The notes under the pieces: generated by a model
The model's input: the letters and a program-made list of their open reading frames with translations, nothing else
Told to the model about the DNA's origin: nothing
The model's database searches: none
Origin: Hydrogenophaga sp.
Lineage (GTDB): Bacteria > Pseudomonadota > Gammaproteobacteria > Burkholderiales > Burkholderiaceae_C
Assembly: GCA_021154985.1 (NCBI GenBank)
Contig: JAJNQE010000087.1
Coordinates: forward strand, 1-19,170
Direction: 5' to 3'
DNA length: 19,170 nucleotides
In this document: piece after piece, positions 1-7,138 of the stretch
Layout of the letters: every line of letters starts with the position of its first letter
How positions within the stretch are numbered: position 1 is the stretch's first letter
Position numbers and translations under genes: made by a program

Positions 1-2
1 TG

Positions 3-2369
3 AGCACCTCGGCCCAGGCGCTGGCCCAGGGGGTGCGCGAGGCCAACGAAAAGCTCGGCGCAGGCGGATGGCCCCGGGTGAGCCACCTGCACATCGTGGA
101 GCTCTATCTCGACCGCGCCACCGACGCCTGGAGCGCCTTGACGCTGCTGTGCGCCACCGCGCCCGGCCACTTCGTGCTCTCGCCCACCATCGTTTCAGGC
201 GTGGGTGCGCTGCGCCGGCCGCTGGATCGGGGCTACCGGGGCACCGCCTACGACTTCATCAGCGCGGTGACCGTCATCGACGACACCGGCGAGCCCAGCA
301 TCGTCTACACGCTCGACACCCAGCGCGCACGCGCCGAGGTGCGCGCCCAGGCCACGCAGGCGCGGCTGGTGGGCGAGCTGGTGCGCCGGGCGTCGAACGA
401 CGCCAACCGCGACCGGCACATCGGCCGCACCCTCTTCCAGCTGCTGGTGCCGGTGGAAATGGAGGCCAGCCTGGGCGGCACCACCGAGCTGCTGCTCGAG
501 CTTGACGACGGCACCGCCGCCATACCCTGGGAGCTGCTGGACGCGCCCGACGATGGCCGCGGTGGACCCGACGCGCCCTGGGCCATCCGCAACAAGCTGC
601 TGCGCCGCCTGCGCACCGTCGCGTTTCGCACGCAGGTGAGCGATGCACGGCCCGATGACTGTGTGCTGGTCATCGGCGAGCCGCTGTGCGACCCGGCGCT
701 CTACCCGCCGCTGCCGGCCGCGCGCTCCGAAGCCGAAGCGGTGGTGGAGGCGCTCAGCGGCCAGCTCGGTCTCGATCCGTCGCGTGTGCACGCGCTGATC
801 GCGCCCGACGACAACCTCGGGCCCGACGCCGCCGCCGTGACCACCGCGCTGCTGGCGCGGCGCTACCGCATCGTGCACATCGCCGGTCACGGCGAGCCCG
901 AGCTGTTGCGCAGGGACAAACCACCCTTGCTGCGCGGCGTGGTGCTGAGCGACAACACCTTCCTGGGCCCGCGCGAGGTGCAGGCCATGCGGGTGGTGCC
1001 TGAGCTGGTGTTTCTGAACTGCTGCCACCTCGCGGCCGACCCGGAAAAGCTGCTCAAGAGCGGCTACGACCGTTCGCAGTTCGCCGCCGGTGTGGCCAAG
1101 CAGTTGATCCGCATCGGCGTGCGCTGCGTGGTGGCAGCAGGCTGGGCGGTGGAAGACGAACCCGCCAACCTGTTTGCCACCGCGTTCTACCGCGCCCTGC
1201 TCTCGGGCCAGCGTTTCATGGACGCGGTGCAGGCCGGCCGTCTCGCCGCCTACAACGCCAATCCGCTGGGCAACACCTGGGCCGCCTACCAGTGCTACGG
1301 CGACCCCGACTGGGTGTGGCAACGCAACGAGGTCGACACGCGCCGCGCGCCCCCGTCGCTGGCCAAGATCTACGGCGGTGTGGCATCGCCCGTGGCGCTG
1401 GCGCTGGCGCTGGAAACGCTGGCGGTGCAAAGCGCCACCCAAGGCGCCGGGGCCGAGTCGCAGCGCGAAAAGATCCGCTACCTCGAAGCCCGCTTCGAGG
1501 GCGAGTGGGGCAGCATGGGCGCGGTGGCCGAGGCTTACGGCGTGGCCTGGGCCGCGGCGCGCGACATCGACCGCGCGCTGCACTGGTACCGCCGCGCCGT
1601 GGCCGCCAACGACGGCAGCGCTTCGGTGAAAGCCAACGAGCAGCTGGCCAATCTGGGCGCACGCCAGGCCTGGACACGCCTGCAAGAGGCAGTGGCGCAA
1701 GGGGCCAAACCCGCCACCGTGAACGCCCTGGTGGAACAGGGTCGCACCGAGCTCACCGAGGCGGTTCGGGTGCTCGAAGCACTGGTGGCCCTGTCGCCCA
1801 CGGTGGAGCGCGAAAGCCTGCTGGGATCGACCTGGAAGCGGCTCGTGCGCCTCGAAGGCGTGGCCGCCTCCGTGGCCCCTTCAACGGCAGACGCCCGAGC
1901 CAGCGAACGGGCCATCGAGCGCATGGCCGAGCACTACCGCCGGGCCGAGGCGCTGGCGCTGCAGACCGGCCAGTCCGACCTGTTTTACCCGGCCATGAAC
2001 CTGGTGGCGGCCGAGCTGCTGGCGCGCGCCACCGACCGGCGCTGGGGCGGCTTCGAGCCCGAGCGCATCCAGCGGGTGCGCCAGAGCCTGGAGCGGCAGC
2101 GCCGCGAAGACCCCGACTTCTGGAGCGTGGTCGGCCTGCCCGAACTCAGCGTGTACGAGGCCCTGGCCAACCACACGCTGGCGCAACAACTGCCGGCGGT
2201 GCTGACGAGTTTTGACGACATGCACCAGCGCGCCGGCACACCGTGGATGTGGGCTTCGGTGGCCGACCAGCTGGGCTTTGTGGTGGAGCACCTGCGCGGC
2301 ATGTCGCCCACCGACCAGAAGGCCGCCAGCGAACTGCTGGCCGTGCTGCGCAGCCACGCCGCGCCATGA
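3..2369 (+). CDS. CHAT-domain (caspase-fold) peptidase with TPR-like C-terminal region, 5' partial
   Basis: The frame is open to the left edge with no convincing start, so the N-terminus lies outside the window. The CHAT fold is shown by a PWELL segment (codons near 525), HIAGHG with the candidate catalytic His at 888-890, and FLNCC with the candidate catalytic Cys at 1023-1025. A YGDPDWVW segment (about 1298-1321) closes the domain. From about 1470 to the end the protein is Ala/Leu/Arg-rich and helical, with TPR-like pieces such as DIDRALHWYRRAVAAN. The N-terminal part contains RRPLDRGYRG, which I recall from large CHAT proteins with an extra N-terminal hydrolase-like domain; that domain would be upstream. 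CHAT proteins are cysteine peptidases that cleave partner proteins on activation, for example Csx29 of type III-E CRISPR and activators of bacterial gasdermins. The stop overlaps the TIR gene start by ATGA, implying translational coupling. CHAT assignment is strong; substrate and trigger are unknown. Confidence 0.88.
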   Translation, partial: STSAQALAQGVREANEKLGAGGWPRVSHLHIVELYLDRATDAWSALTLLCATAPGHFVLSPTIVSGVGALRRPLDRGYRGTAYDFISAVTVIDDTGEPSIVYTLDTQRARAEVRAQATQARLVGELVRRASNDANRDRHIGRTLFQLLVPVEMEASLGGTTELLLELDDGTAAIPWELLDAPDDGRGGPDAPWAIRNKLLRRLRTVAFRTQVSDARPDDCVLVIGEPLCDPALYPPLPAARSEAEAVVEALSGQLGLDPSRVHALIAPDDNLGPDAAAVTTALLARRYRIVHIAGHGEPELLRRDKPPLLRGVVLSDNTFLGPREVQAMRVVPELVFLNCCHLAADPEKLLKSGYDRSQFAAGVAKQLIRIGVRCVVAAGWAVEDEPANLFATAFYRALLSGQRFMDAVQAGRLAAYNANPLGNTWAAYQCYGDPDWVWQRNEVDTRRAPPSLAKIYGGVASPVALALALETLAVQSATQGAGAESQREKIRYLEARFEGEWGSMGAVAEAYGVAWAAARDIDRALHWYRRAVAANDGSASVKANEQLANLGARQAWTRLQEAVAQGAKPATVNALVEQGRTELTEAVRVLEALVALSPTVERESLLGSTWKRLVRLEGVAASVAPSTADARASERAIERMAEHYRRAEALALQTGQSDLFYPAMNLVAAELLARATDRRWGGFEPERIQRVRQSLERQRREDPDFWSVVGLPELSVYEALANHTLAQQLPAVLTSFDDMHQRAGTPWMWASVADQLGFVVEHLRGMSPTDQKAASELLAVLRSHAAP

Positions 2370-3418
2370 ACCGCATCTTCATCAGCTACCGGTCTTCCGA
2401 CGGCAAGAAGGACGCCGACCGGCTGTGTGCGGATTTGAGCCGCCTCTACGGCGCCGATCAGGTGTTCTTCGACAAACAGGACTTGCGCGGTGGACACTCG
2501 TGGCGCAGCGCCATCATGGCCGCGCTCGGGACCCAGCCGGTGGTGCTGTTGCTGGTCACGCCCGAGCTGCTGGGCATGGTGCACCCCGAGGGCGGGCGGC
2601 GCATCGACCGGGACGACGATCCCATCCGCGGTGAGGTGCTCACCGCGCAGGCCAACGGCGCCACCATCGTCCCGCTGCTCACCGAAGGCATGCAGATGCC
2701 GGCCACCGCCGACATCCCCGCGCCGTTGCGTTTCCTGAAGGAATCGCATGCGCTCAAGCTGCGCACCGAAGACTGGGCCGACGATCTCGAGAAGATCGTG
2801 GCCGACCTCGCCACCCACGGCATCCACCCGCTGGAGCAACACAACCAGAAGCACCCGGCCAGGCGCAGCTGGCTGCAGCGCATGCAACGCGGCTTCATGT
2901 GGATCGGGGGCATCTTCGTCGGGCTGGTGGTGATCGGTCTGTTCGCGCCGGAGGATGCAGAGGAAGTCACTCCTTCACCACCGCCGTACGCAGCCGCCAC
3001 ACCCCCCGCTGCGCCGGGCCAGAGCACCCGCGATGTCTCAGGCATGTGGTGGTCCATCGACGACGCCAACCGCCGCCTGCGGGTGCAGCTCACGGTGAAC
3101 AACGGTGCGATCCAGTTGCAGACCGACGCCTTCCCTGTGTCGTGGTATCCGACCTGGCAAACCTATGCGGCGGGCGTTCGCGCGCAAGGTCTCATCGTCA
3201 ACGACGTGCGCTATGTGGGCACAGGCGTGCTCAGCAACGTGATGGGCACACCCCGCATCGAAATGCCCGTGCAGGCGGTCACCGGCGACGGCCGTGGCCC
3301 GCTGGACACCGGCAGCGTGGTGCTCAACGCGAGCGCCGACGGGCGCGAACTCACGGGCCAGCTCTGGAGCAACGGCGAGCAGGCCGAGACCCCGCTGCGG
3401 CTGGTGCGCCAGCCCTGA
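2366..3418 (+). CDS. TIR-domain protein with one transmembrane helix and C-terminal beta-rich domain
   Basis: This is a 350-residue protein starting at the ATG that overlaps the CHAT stop. Residues 1-150 form a TIR domain: strand A is RIFISYRSSD, then VFFDKQDLRGGHSW, a hydrophobic VVLLLVTPELL strand, and DPIRGEVLTA with E90 as candidate catalytic glutamate, followed by IVPLL and a late EDWADDLEKIV helix. TIR domains of this type act as NAD+ hydrolases or as interaction modules. Residues about 177-193 are a single membrane helix. The segment before it is basic (RRSWLQRMQR) and the one after acidic (PEDAEE), so the positive-inside rule puts TIR in the cytosol and residues 200-350 outside it. 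That C-terminal part has a Pro/Ala linker, then a beta-rich domain beginning GMWWSIDD that I do not recognise. It sits between two peptidase genes in one operon. The TIR call is firm; enzymatic activity is inferred. Confidence 0.87.
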   Translation: MNRIFISYRSSDGKKDADRLCADLSRLYGADQVFFDKQDLRGGHSWRSAIMAALGTQPVVLLLVTPELLGMVHPEGGRRIDRDDDPIRGEVLTAQANGATIVPLLTEGMQMPATADIPAPLRFLKESHALKLRTEDWADDLEKIVADLATHGIHPLEQHNQKHPARRSWLQRMQRGFMWIGGIFVGLVVIGLFAPEDAEEVTPSPPPYAAATPPAAPGQSTRDVSGMWWSIDDANRRLRVQLTVNNGAIQLQTDAFPVSWYPTWQTYAAGVRAQGLIVNDVRYVGTGVLSNVMGTPRIEMPVQAVTGDGRGPLDTGSVVLNASADGRELTGQLWSNGEQAETPLRLVRQP

Positions 3419-3435
3419 CCCATCCACAACGACCC

Positions 3436-3441
3436 GAGGAG
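3436..3441 (+). promoter_or_regulatory. Ribosome binding site of the metzincin gene
   Basis: GAGGAG lies five bases before the ATG at 3447. It fixes that start, although the frame stays open further upstream inside the TIR gene. Confidence 0.75.
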
Positions 3442-3446
3442 CCCCC

Positions 3447-4472
3447 ATGTCCAAACTCGTTCACGTCTGCACCCAGCGCCTGCTGCCCGCCGAGCTCATG
3501 CAGTTCCAGCCCACGGTGCGCAGCCGCGGTCGCACGCGCGCCATCATGCCGCTGGGCAAGATGTGGATGAACGGCAGCACACTGCGCGTGCGCTTCATTG
3601 GCGGCACGGCGGCGCAACAAGCCAAGGTGCGCGAGCAGGCGCAGTGGTGGACGGCGCACGCCAATCTGAAGTTTGAATTCAACAACGCGCCCGACGCCGA
3701 AATCCGCATCAGCTTCGACCCGGCCAAGGGCGCCTGGTCTTACGTGGGCACCGACAATCGCAGCATTCCGCTGGACCAGCCCACCATGAACCTGGGCTTC
3801 ATGGACGGCGGCACCGTGGCGCACGAGTTCGGCCACGCCATCGGGCTCATGCACGAACACCAGAACCCGGCCGGCGGCATTGAATGGAACGAAGCGGCGG
3901 TGATCCGCGACCTCTCGGGACCGCCCAACAACTGGAGCGAATCCACCATCCGGCACAACGTGCTCAACAAGTACCGCGCCGACCAGATCAACGGCACCAC
4001 CTTCGACCCCGACTCGGTGATGCTGTACTTCTTCCCCGGCAGTTGGGTGCAGAGCGGCGTGGGCACGCGCGCCAACGCCACCCTCTCTGCACTGGACAAG
4101 GCCTTCATCGGCGGCGCCAAGGCCTACCCGAAGGCGGCGCCCACTCTGGTGGACGCCAAGGAACTGGTGATCGGCGCCACACGCCGAACCTCGGCCGCCA
4201 TCGGCAAGGCGGGTGAAGAAGACCTGTTCCAGTTCAACGTGAAAACCGGCGGCCCCCACATCATCGACACGCGTGGCCCGACCGACGTGGTGATGAAGCT
4301 CTTCGGCCCCGACAGCCCCACCGCCGTGATCGCCGAAGACGACGACAGCGGTGTGGACACCAATGCCCTGATCCGCGCCAACCTCATCCCCGGTCGTTAC
4401 TACGTGCAAGTGCGCCACTACAACCGGGCAACCGGCGTGGGCAACTACACGGTGAAAGTCCGCAAGGCCTGA
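3447..4472 (+). CDS. Metzincin (M12/astacin-like) zinc metallopeptidase with C-terminal PPC-type domain
   Basis: This is a 341-residue protein. The zinc-binding signature HEFGHAIGLMHEH is at residues 126-138 (H126, E127, H130, G133, H136), and the downstream SVMLY (M192) fits the metzincin Met-turn. Segments before it (LRVRFIGG, IRISFD, WSYVGTD, TMNLGF) match the catalytic domain of bacterial M12-type peptidases. Residues about 237-339 look like a pre-peptidase C-terminal (PPC) beta-sandwich: DLFQFNV, then VVMKLFGPDSP, then PGRYYVQVRHYN. Oddly, the N-terminus (MSKLVHVCTQRLLPAEL) has no hydrophobic signal peptide and no clear propeptide, whereas PPC-bearing peptidases are usually secreted. It starts 28 bases after the TIR stop, so it belongs to the same operon. 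It could be a peptide-cutting effector acting inside the cell or one exported by another route; its substrate cannot be read from sequence. Confidence 0.88.
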   Translation: MSKLVHVCTQRLLPAELMQFQPTVRSRGRTRAIMPLGKMWMNGSTLRVRFIGGTAAQQAKVREQAQWWTAHANLKFEFNNAPDAEIRISFDPAKGAWSYVGTDNRSIPLDQPTMNLGFMDGGTVAHEFGHAIGLMHEHQNPAGGIEWNEAAVIRDLSGPPNNWSESTIRHNVLNKYRADQINGTTFDPDSVMLYFFPGSWVQSGVGTRANATLSALDKAFIGGAKAYPKAAPTLVDAKELVIGATRRTSAAIGKAGEEDLFQFNVKTGGPHIIDTRGPTDVVMKLFGPDSPTAVIAEDDDSGVDTNALIRANLIPGRYYVQVRHYNRATGVGNYTVKVRKA

Positions 4473-4495
4473 TCGTTCGTGTCCGCCGGAAACAG

Positions 4496-4524
4496 AAAAG
4501 GCTTCGGTTTCCCGAAGCCTTTTT
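4496..4524. terminator. Bidirectional rho-independent terminator between metzincin gene and ahpF
   Basis: A perfect 12-bp stem (4496-4507 with 4512-4523) closes a four-base TTTC loop. It has T runs on the + side and, read in reverse, also on the - side. It lies between two convergent genes and can serve both. Confidence 0.9.
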
Positions 4525-4540
4525 CATGGGTGCATCGTGT

Positions 4541-6133
4541 TCAAGCGGCGACAGCCTCTTCGACCTTGGCGGCCACCACCGGCTGGCGGATCAGGTAGTC
4601 GAAGGCGCTGAGCGCGGCCTTGGAGCCGTCACCGGCGGCAATGACGATCTGCTTGTACGGCACGGTGGTGCAGTCACCCGCAGCAAACACGCCGGGCACG
4701 TTGGTGTGACCCTTGGCATCGATCTCGATCTCACCAAAACGACTCAGGTCCACCGTGCCCTTGAGCCACTCGGTGTTGGGCACGAGGCCGATCTGCACGA
4801 ACACGCCTTCCAGCGCCACGTGTTTGACCTCACCGCTCACGCGGTCCTTGAACGACATGCCGTTGACCTTGCCACCGGCACCGGTGATTTCGGTGGTCTG
4901 AGCATTCACGTGGATGGTCACGTTGGGCAGGCTCTTGAGCTTGCTCACCAGCACCGCGTCGGCCTTGAGCGCGTCGGCAAATTCCACCAGCGTCACGTGT
5001 TTCACGATACCGGCCAGATCAATGGCCGCTTCCACGCCGGAGTTGCCACCGCCGATCACCGCCACGTCCTTGCCCTTGAAGAGCGGGCCGTCGCAGTGCG
5101 GGCAGTAGGCCACGCCCTTGTTCTTGTACTCGGCCTCGCCGGGCACGTTCACATTGCGCCAGCGTGCACCGGTGGACAGGATCACGCTGCGCGCCTGCAG
5201 CACCGCACCGTTGGCCATTTCGACCTTCACCAGACCACCCACCTCTGCGGCCGGAATGATCCGTTCAGCGCGCTGCAGGTTCATGATGTCCACGTCGTAA
5301 TGGCGCACCTGGGCTTCCAGGGCGGCGGCGAACTTCGGCCCGTCGGTCTCCAGCACGCTGATGTAGTTCTCGATCGCCATCGTGTCGTTGGTCTGGCCAC
5401 CAAAACGCTCGGCGGCCACGCCCACGCGAATGCCTTTGCGGGCGGCGTACACCGCAGCCGCCGCACCGGCCGGGCCACCACCGACGATCAACACGTCGAA
5501 GGGGTCCTTGGCGTTGAGCTTGGCGGCTTCGCGCTCGTCGGACTTCACATCCAGCTTGGCCACGATCTCTTCGAGCAGCATGCGGCCCGAGCCGAACAGC
5601 TCGCCATTGAGGAAGACCATGGGCACGGCCAGAATCTGGCGCTCGTCCACCTCGGCCTGGTACAGGCCGCCATCGATCACGGTGGCCTTCACAGCGGGGT
5701 TGAGGATGGACATCAGCGTCAGCGCCTGCACCACGTCCGGGCAGTTGTGGCACGAAAGGCTCATGTACATCTCGAAGTTGAAGTCGCCTTCCAGACCCTT
5801 GATCTGATCGATCACCGCCGCTTCGACCTTGGGCGGATGACCGCCGGTCCACAGCAGCGCCAGCACCAGCGAGGTGAACTCGTGGCCCAGCGGGATTGCG
5901 GCGAAGCGCACGCCGGTGGTTTCACCGTCGCGAGCGATCACGAACGAAGGCTTGCGCGCATCGGTGCCGCTCTCGTCATAGCTCACCAGATCGGAGAGCT
6001 CGGCGATCTCTTGCAGCAACTCCTTCATCTCGGCCGCGCCGGCGCTCTCGTCGAGCGAAGCAATCAGTCGGATCGGGCGCTGCAGCTTGCCCAGGTAGGC
6101 CTGCAACTGGGCCTTGAGGTTGGTGTCGAGCAT
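4541..6133 (-). CDS. ahpF: Alkyl hydroperoxide reductase subunit F (NAD(P)H:AhpC disulfide reductase)
   Basis: This is a 530-residue flavoprotein that passes electrons from NAD(P)H through FAD and two redox disulfides to AhpC in the cytosol. The N-terminal tandem thioredoxin-like domain carries the CHNC redox pair at C128/C131. The C-terminal thioredoxin-reductase-like part has an FAD-binding GGGPAG (217-222), the second redox pair CPHC (C344/C347), a nucleotide-binding GGGNSG (361-366) and the FAD-closing GVFAAGDCTT segment. Length and motif order match the family in full. The ATG at 6133 is preceded by AGGAG at a good distance. It lies downstream of ahpC with a 92-base gap that contains a hairpin. 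It is complete, with nothing missing. Confidence 0.97.
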   Translation of the reverse strand: MLDTNLKAQLQAYLGKLQRPIRLIASLDESAGAAEMKELLQEIAELSDLVSYDESGTDARKPSFVIARDGETTGVRFAAIPLGHEFTSLVLALLWTGGHPPKVEAAVIDQIKGLEGDFNFEMYMSLSCHNCPDVVQALTLMSILNPAVKATVIDGGLYQAEVDERQILAVPMVFLNGELFGSGRMLLEEIVAKLDVKSDEREAAKLNAKDPFDVLIVGGGPAGAAAAVYAARKGIRVGVAAERFGGQTNDTMAIENYISVLETDGPKFAAALEAQVRHYDVDIMNLQRAERIIPAAEVGGLVKVEMANGAVLQARSVILSTGARWRNVNVPGEAEYKNKGVAYCPHCDGPLFKGKDVAVIGGGNSGVEAAIDLAGIVKHVTLVEFADALKADAVLVSKLKSLPNVTIHVNAQTTEITGAGGKVNGMSFKDRVSGEVKHVALEGVFVQIGLVPNTEWLKGTVDLSRFGEIEIDAKGHTNVPGVFAAGDCTTVPYKQIVIAAGDGSKAALSAFDYLIRQPVVAAKVEEAVAA

Positions 6134-6175
6134 GAAATTCTCCTGAATGGGGTTGAGGCATCAATGCCGCCGGTG

Positions 6176-6195
6176 GATGGGCCCAGGGGCCCATC
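6176..6195. repeat. GC-rich inverted repeat between ahpC and ahpF
   Basis: GATGGGCCC and GGGCCCATC (6176-6184 and 6187-6195) form a perfect 9-bp inverted repeat two bases apart. No T run follows, so it is not a classical terminator. It could act as an RNA-stability or partial-attenuation hairpin that leaves more ahpC than ahpF message, which is the usual protein ratio. Confidence 0.5.
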
Positions 6196-6225
6196 GGTCT
6201 GCGGTACTAAAGACGGCGAGCGTGC

Positions 6226-6789
6226 TTAGATCTTGCCGACCAGGTCCAGCGAAGGCGTGATGGTCTTGGCGCCTTCGTTCCACTTGGCGGGGCACACCTG
6301 GCCTGGGTTCTTGGCCACGAACTGGGCGGCCTTGAGCTTGCGCAGGGTCTCTTTCACGTCGCGGGCGATCGCGTTGTCGTGCACTTCGGCGGTCTTGATC
6401 ACGCCTTCGGGGTTGATGATGAAGGTGCCGCGCAGCGCCAGGCCTTCTTCTTCGATGTGCACGCCGAACGCGCGGGTCAGCGCGTGGGTCGGGTCACCGA
6501 TCAGCGGGAACTTGGCCTTGCCCACGGCAGGCGAGGTCTCGTGCCACACCTTGTGCGCGAAGTGGGTGTCGGTCGTCACGATGTAGACCTCGGCACCGGC
6601 TTTTTGGAACTCGGCGTAGTTGTCGGCAGCGTCTTCCACTTCGGTCGGGCAGTTGAAGGTGAAGGCGGCGGGCATGAAGATCAGGACCGACCACTCGCCG
6701 CGCAGGCTGGCGTCGGACACGGGCACGAACTTGCCGTTGTGGAAGGCTTCGGCCTTGAAAGGCTGGACGGTGGTGTTGATCAGGGACAT
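6226..6789 (-). CDS. ahpC: Alkyl hydroperoxide reductase subunit C (typical 2-Cys peroxiredoxin)
   Basis: This is a 187-residue peroxiredoxin, the usual length, that reduces hydrogen peroxide and organic hydroperoxides in the cytosol and is recycled by AhpF. The peroxidatic cysteine is C47 in FTFNCPTEVED, and the resolving cysteine C166 is in QVCPAKW near the C-terminus. The ATG at 6789 is preceded by AAGGAA. It is the first gene of the ahpC-ahpF pair and faces away from the TonB receptor gene that starts at 7139, with a 349-base divergent spacer. Regulation by OxyR or by iron is plausible from that spacer but not proven. Confidence 0.97.
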   Translation of the reverse strand: MSLINTTVQPFKAEAFHNGKFVPVSDASLRGEWSVLIFMPAAFTFNCPTEVEDAADNYAEFQKAGAEVYIVTTDTHFAHKVWHETSPAVGKAKFPLIGDPTHALTRAFGVHIEEEGLALRGTFIINPEGVIKTAEVHDNAIARDVKETLRKLKAAQFVAKNPGQVCPAKWNEGAKTITPSLDLVGKI

Positions 6790-6854
6790 GGTGATTTCCT
6801 TGGTGAGGTTGAAGAAAACGTTGCAGCGGGCCGGCTGTTGGCTGCGATGCGTCG

Positions 6855-6891
6855 ATCATAGCCAACAACTACCAGTATTGCGGATTGATAG
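6855..6891 (-). promoter_or_regulatory. Candidate ahpC promoter with OxyR-like half sites
   Basis: On the reverse strand TATGAT (5 of 6 to TATAAT) is a candidate -10. On the + strand ATAG-N7-CTAC (6858-6872) matches one half of the OxyR ATAG-N7-CTAT pattern, with another ATAG at 6888. The second half-site pair is not at the canonical spacing, so the OxyR call is weak. Confidence 0.35.
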
Positions 6892-6993
6892 TTTATATAC
6901 CCCCCATAGTTTTTTGCTGCGCCGCAAAAGATTATCCCAATGCCACGCCTCCCGGCACCCCCATGCAATCTGTGCAAAAAATTAAGGAAACAT

Positions 6994-7013
6994 TAACGCG
7001 AATCGTTTTTATT
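6994..7013 (-). promoter_or_regulatory. Fur-box-like operator before the first TonB receptor gene
   Basis: Read on the reverse strand this is AATAAAAACGATTCGCGTTA. It shares the AATAAAAAYGATTC core with the box at 9377-9396 and is close to the one at 16565-16584. It sits at the likely promoter, just before the AATAAT hexamer at 7017-7022, where Fur with iron would block transcription. Confidence 0.6.
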
Positions 7014-7126
7014 TGTAATAATGAAGCAACCAGCCAGCCGCACCTGTTGTTGCCGTCCTTGTTTTGAGATGTGCGTACCGAGTGGAAGCCAGCCACCTCC
7101 ATGAACGCATCAGTGCATCAACAAAC

Positions 7127-7132
7127 AAGGAA
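7127..7132 (+). promoter_or_regulatory. Ribosome binding site of the first TonB receptor gene
   Basis: AAGGAA lies six bases before the ATG at 7139. It selects that start over the 25-codon longer open frame, and the resulting protein begins with a clean signal peptide. Confidence 0.7.
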
Positions 7133-7138
7133 CCATCG

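Larger units (their letters stand above)
6790..7138. other. Divergent intergenic region between ahpC and the first TonB receptor gene
   Basis: This is a 349-base noncoding spacer, much more AT-rich than its flanks. Reading left, a TATGAT -10-like hexamer (complement of 6855-6860) lies about 70 bases before ahpC, with ATAG/CTAC-type half sites nearby. Reading right, a Fur-like box and an AATAAT -10-like hexamer (7017-7022) precede the receptor gene. I see no small gene or RNA in it. Confidence 0.6.

Noticed and set aside
195..1700. 501-codon open frame on the - strand opposite the CHAT gene
   Set aside because: It has no motif, runs antisense to a clear CHAT domain and has shadow-type composition.
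3..4472. Type III-E CRISPR (Craspase) locus suggested by TPR and CHAT
   Set aside because: There is no Cas7-11-like gene, no Csx30/RpoE genes and no repeat array in the window, and the domain order differs from Csx29.
4526..6229. 567-codon open frame on the + strand opposite ahpF
   Set aside because: It is a shadow of a canonical ahpF and starts inside the bidirectional terminator region.
6858..6894. Full four-element OxyR site upstream of ahpC
   Set aside because: Only the first ATAG-N7-CTA pair fits; the third and fourth elements are absent at the required spacing, so only a weak candidate is reported.
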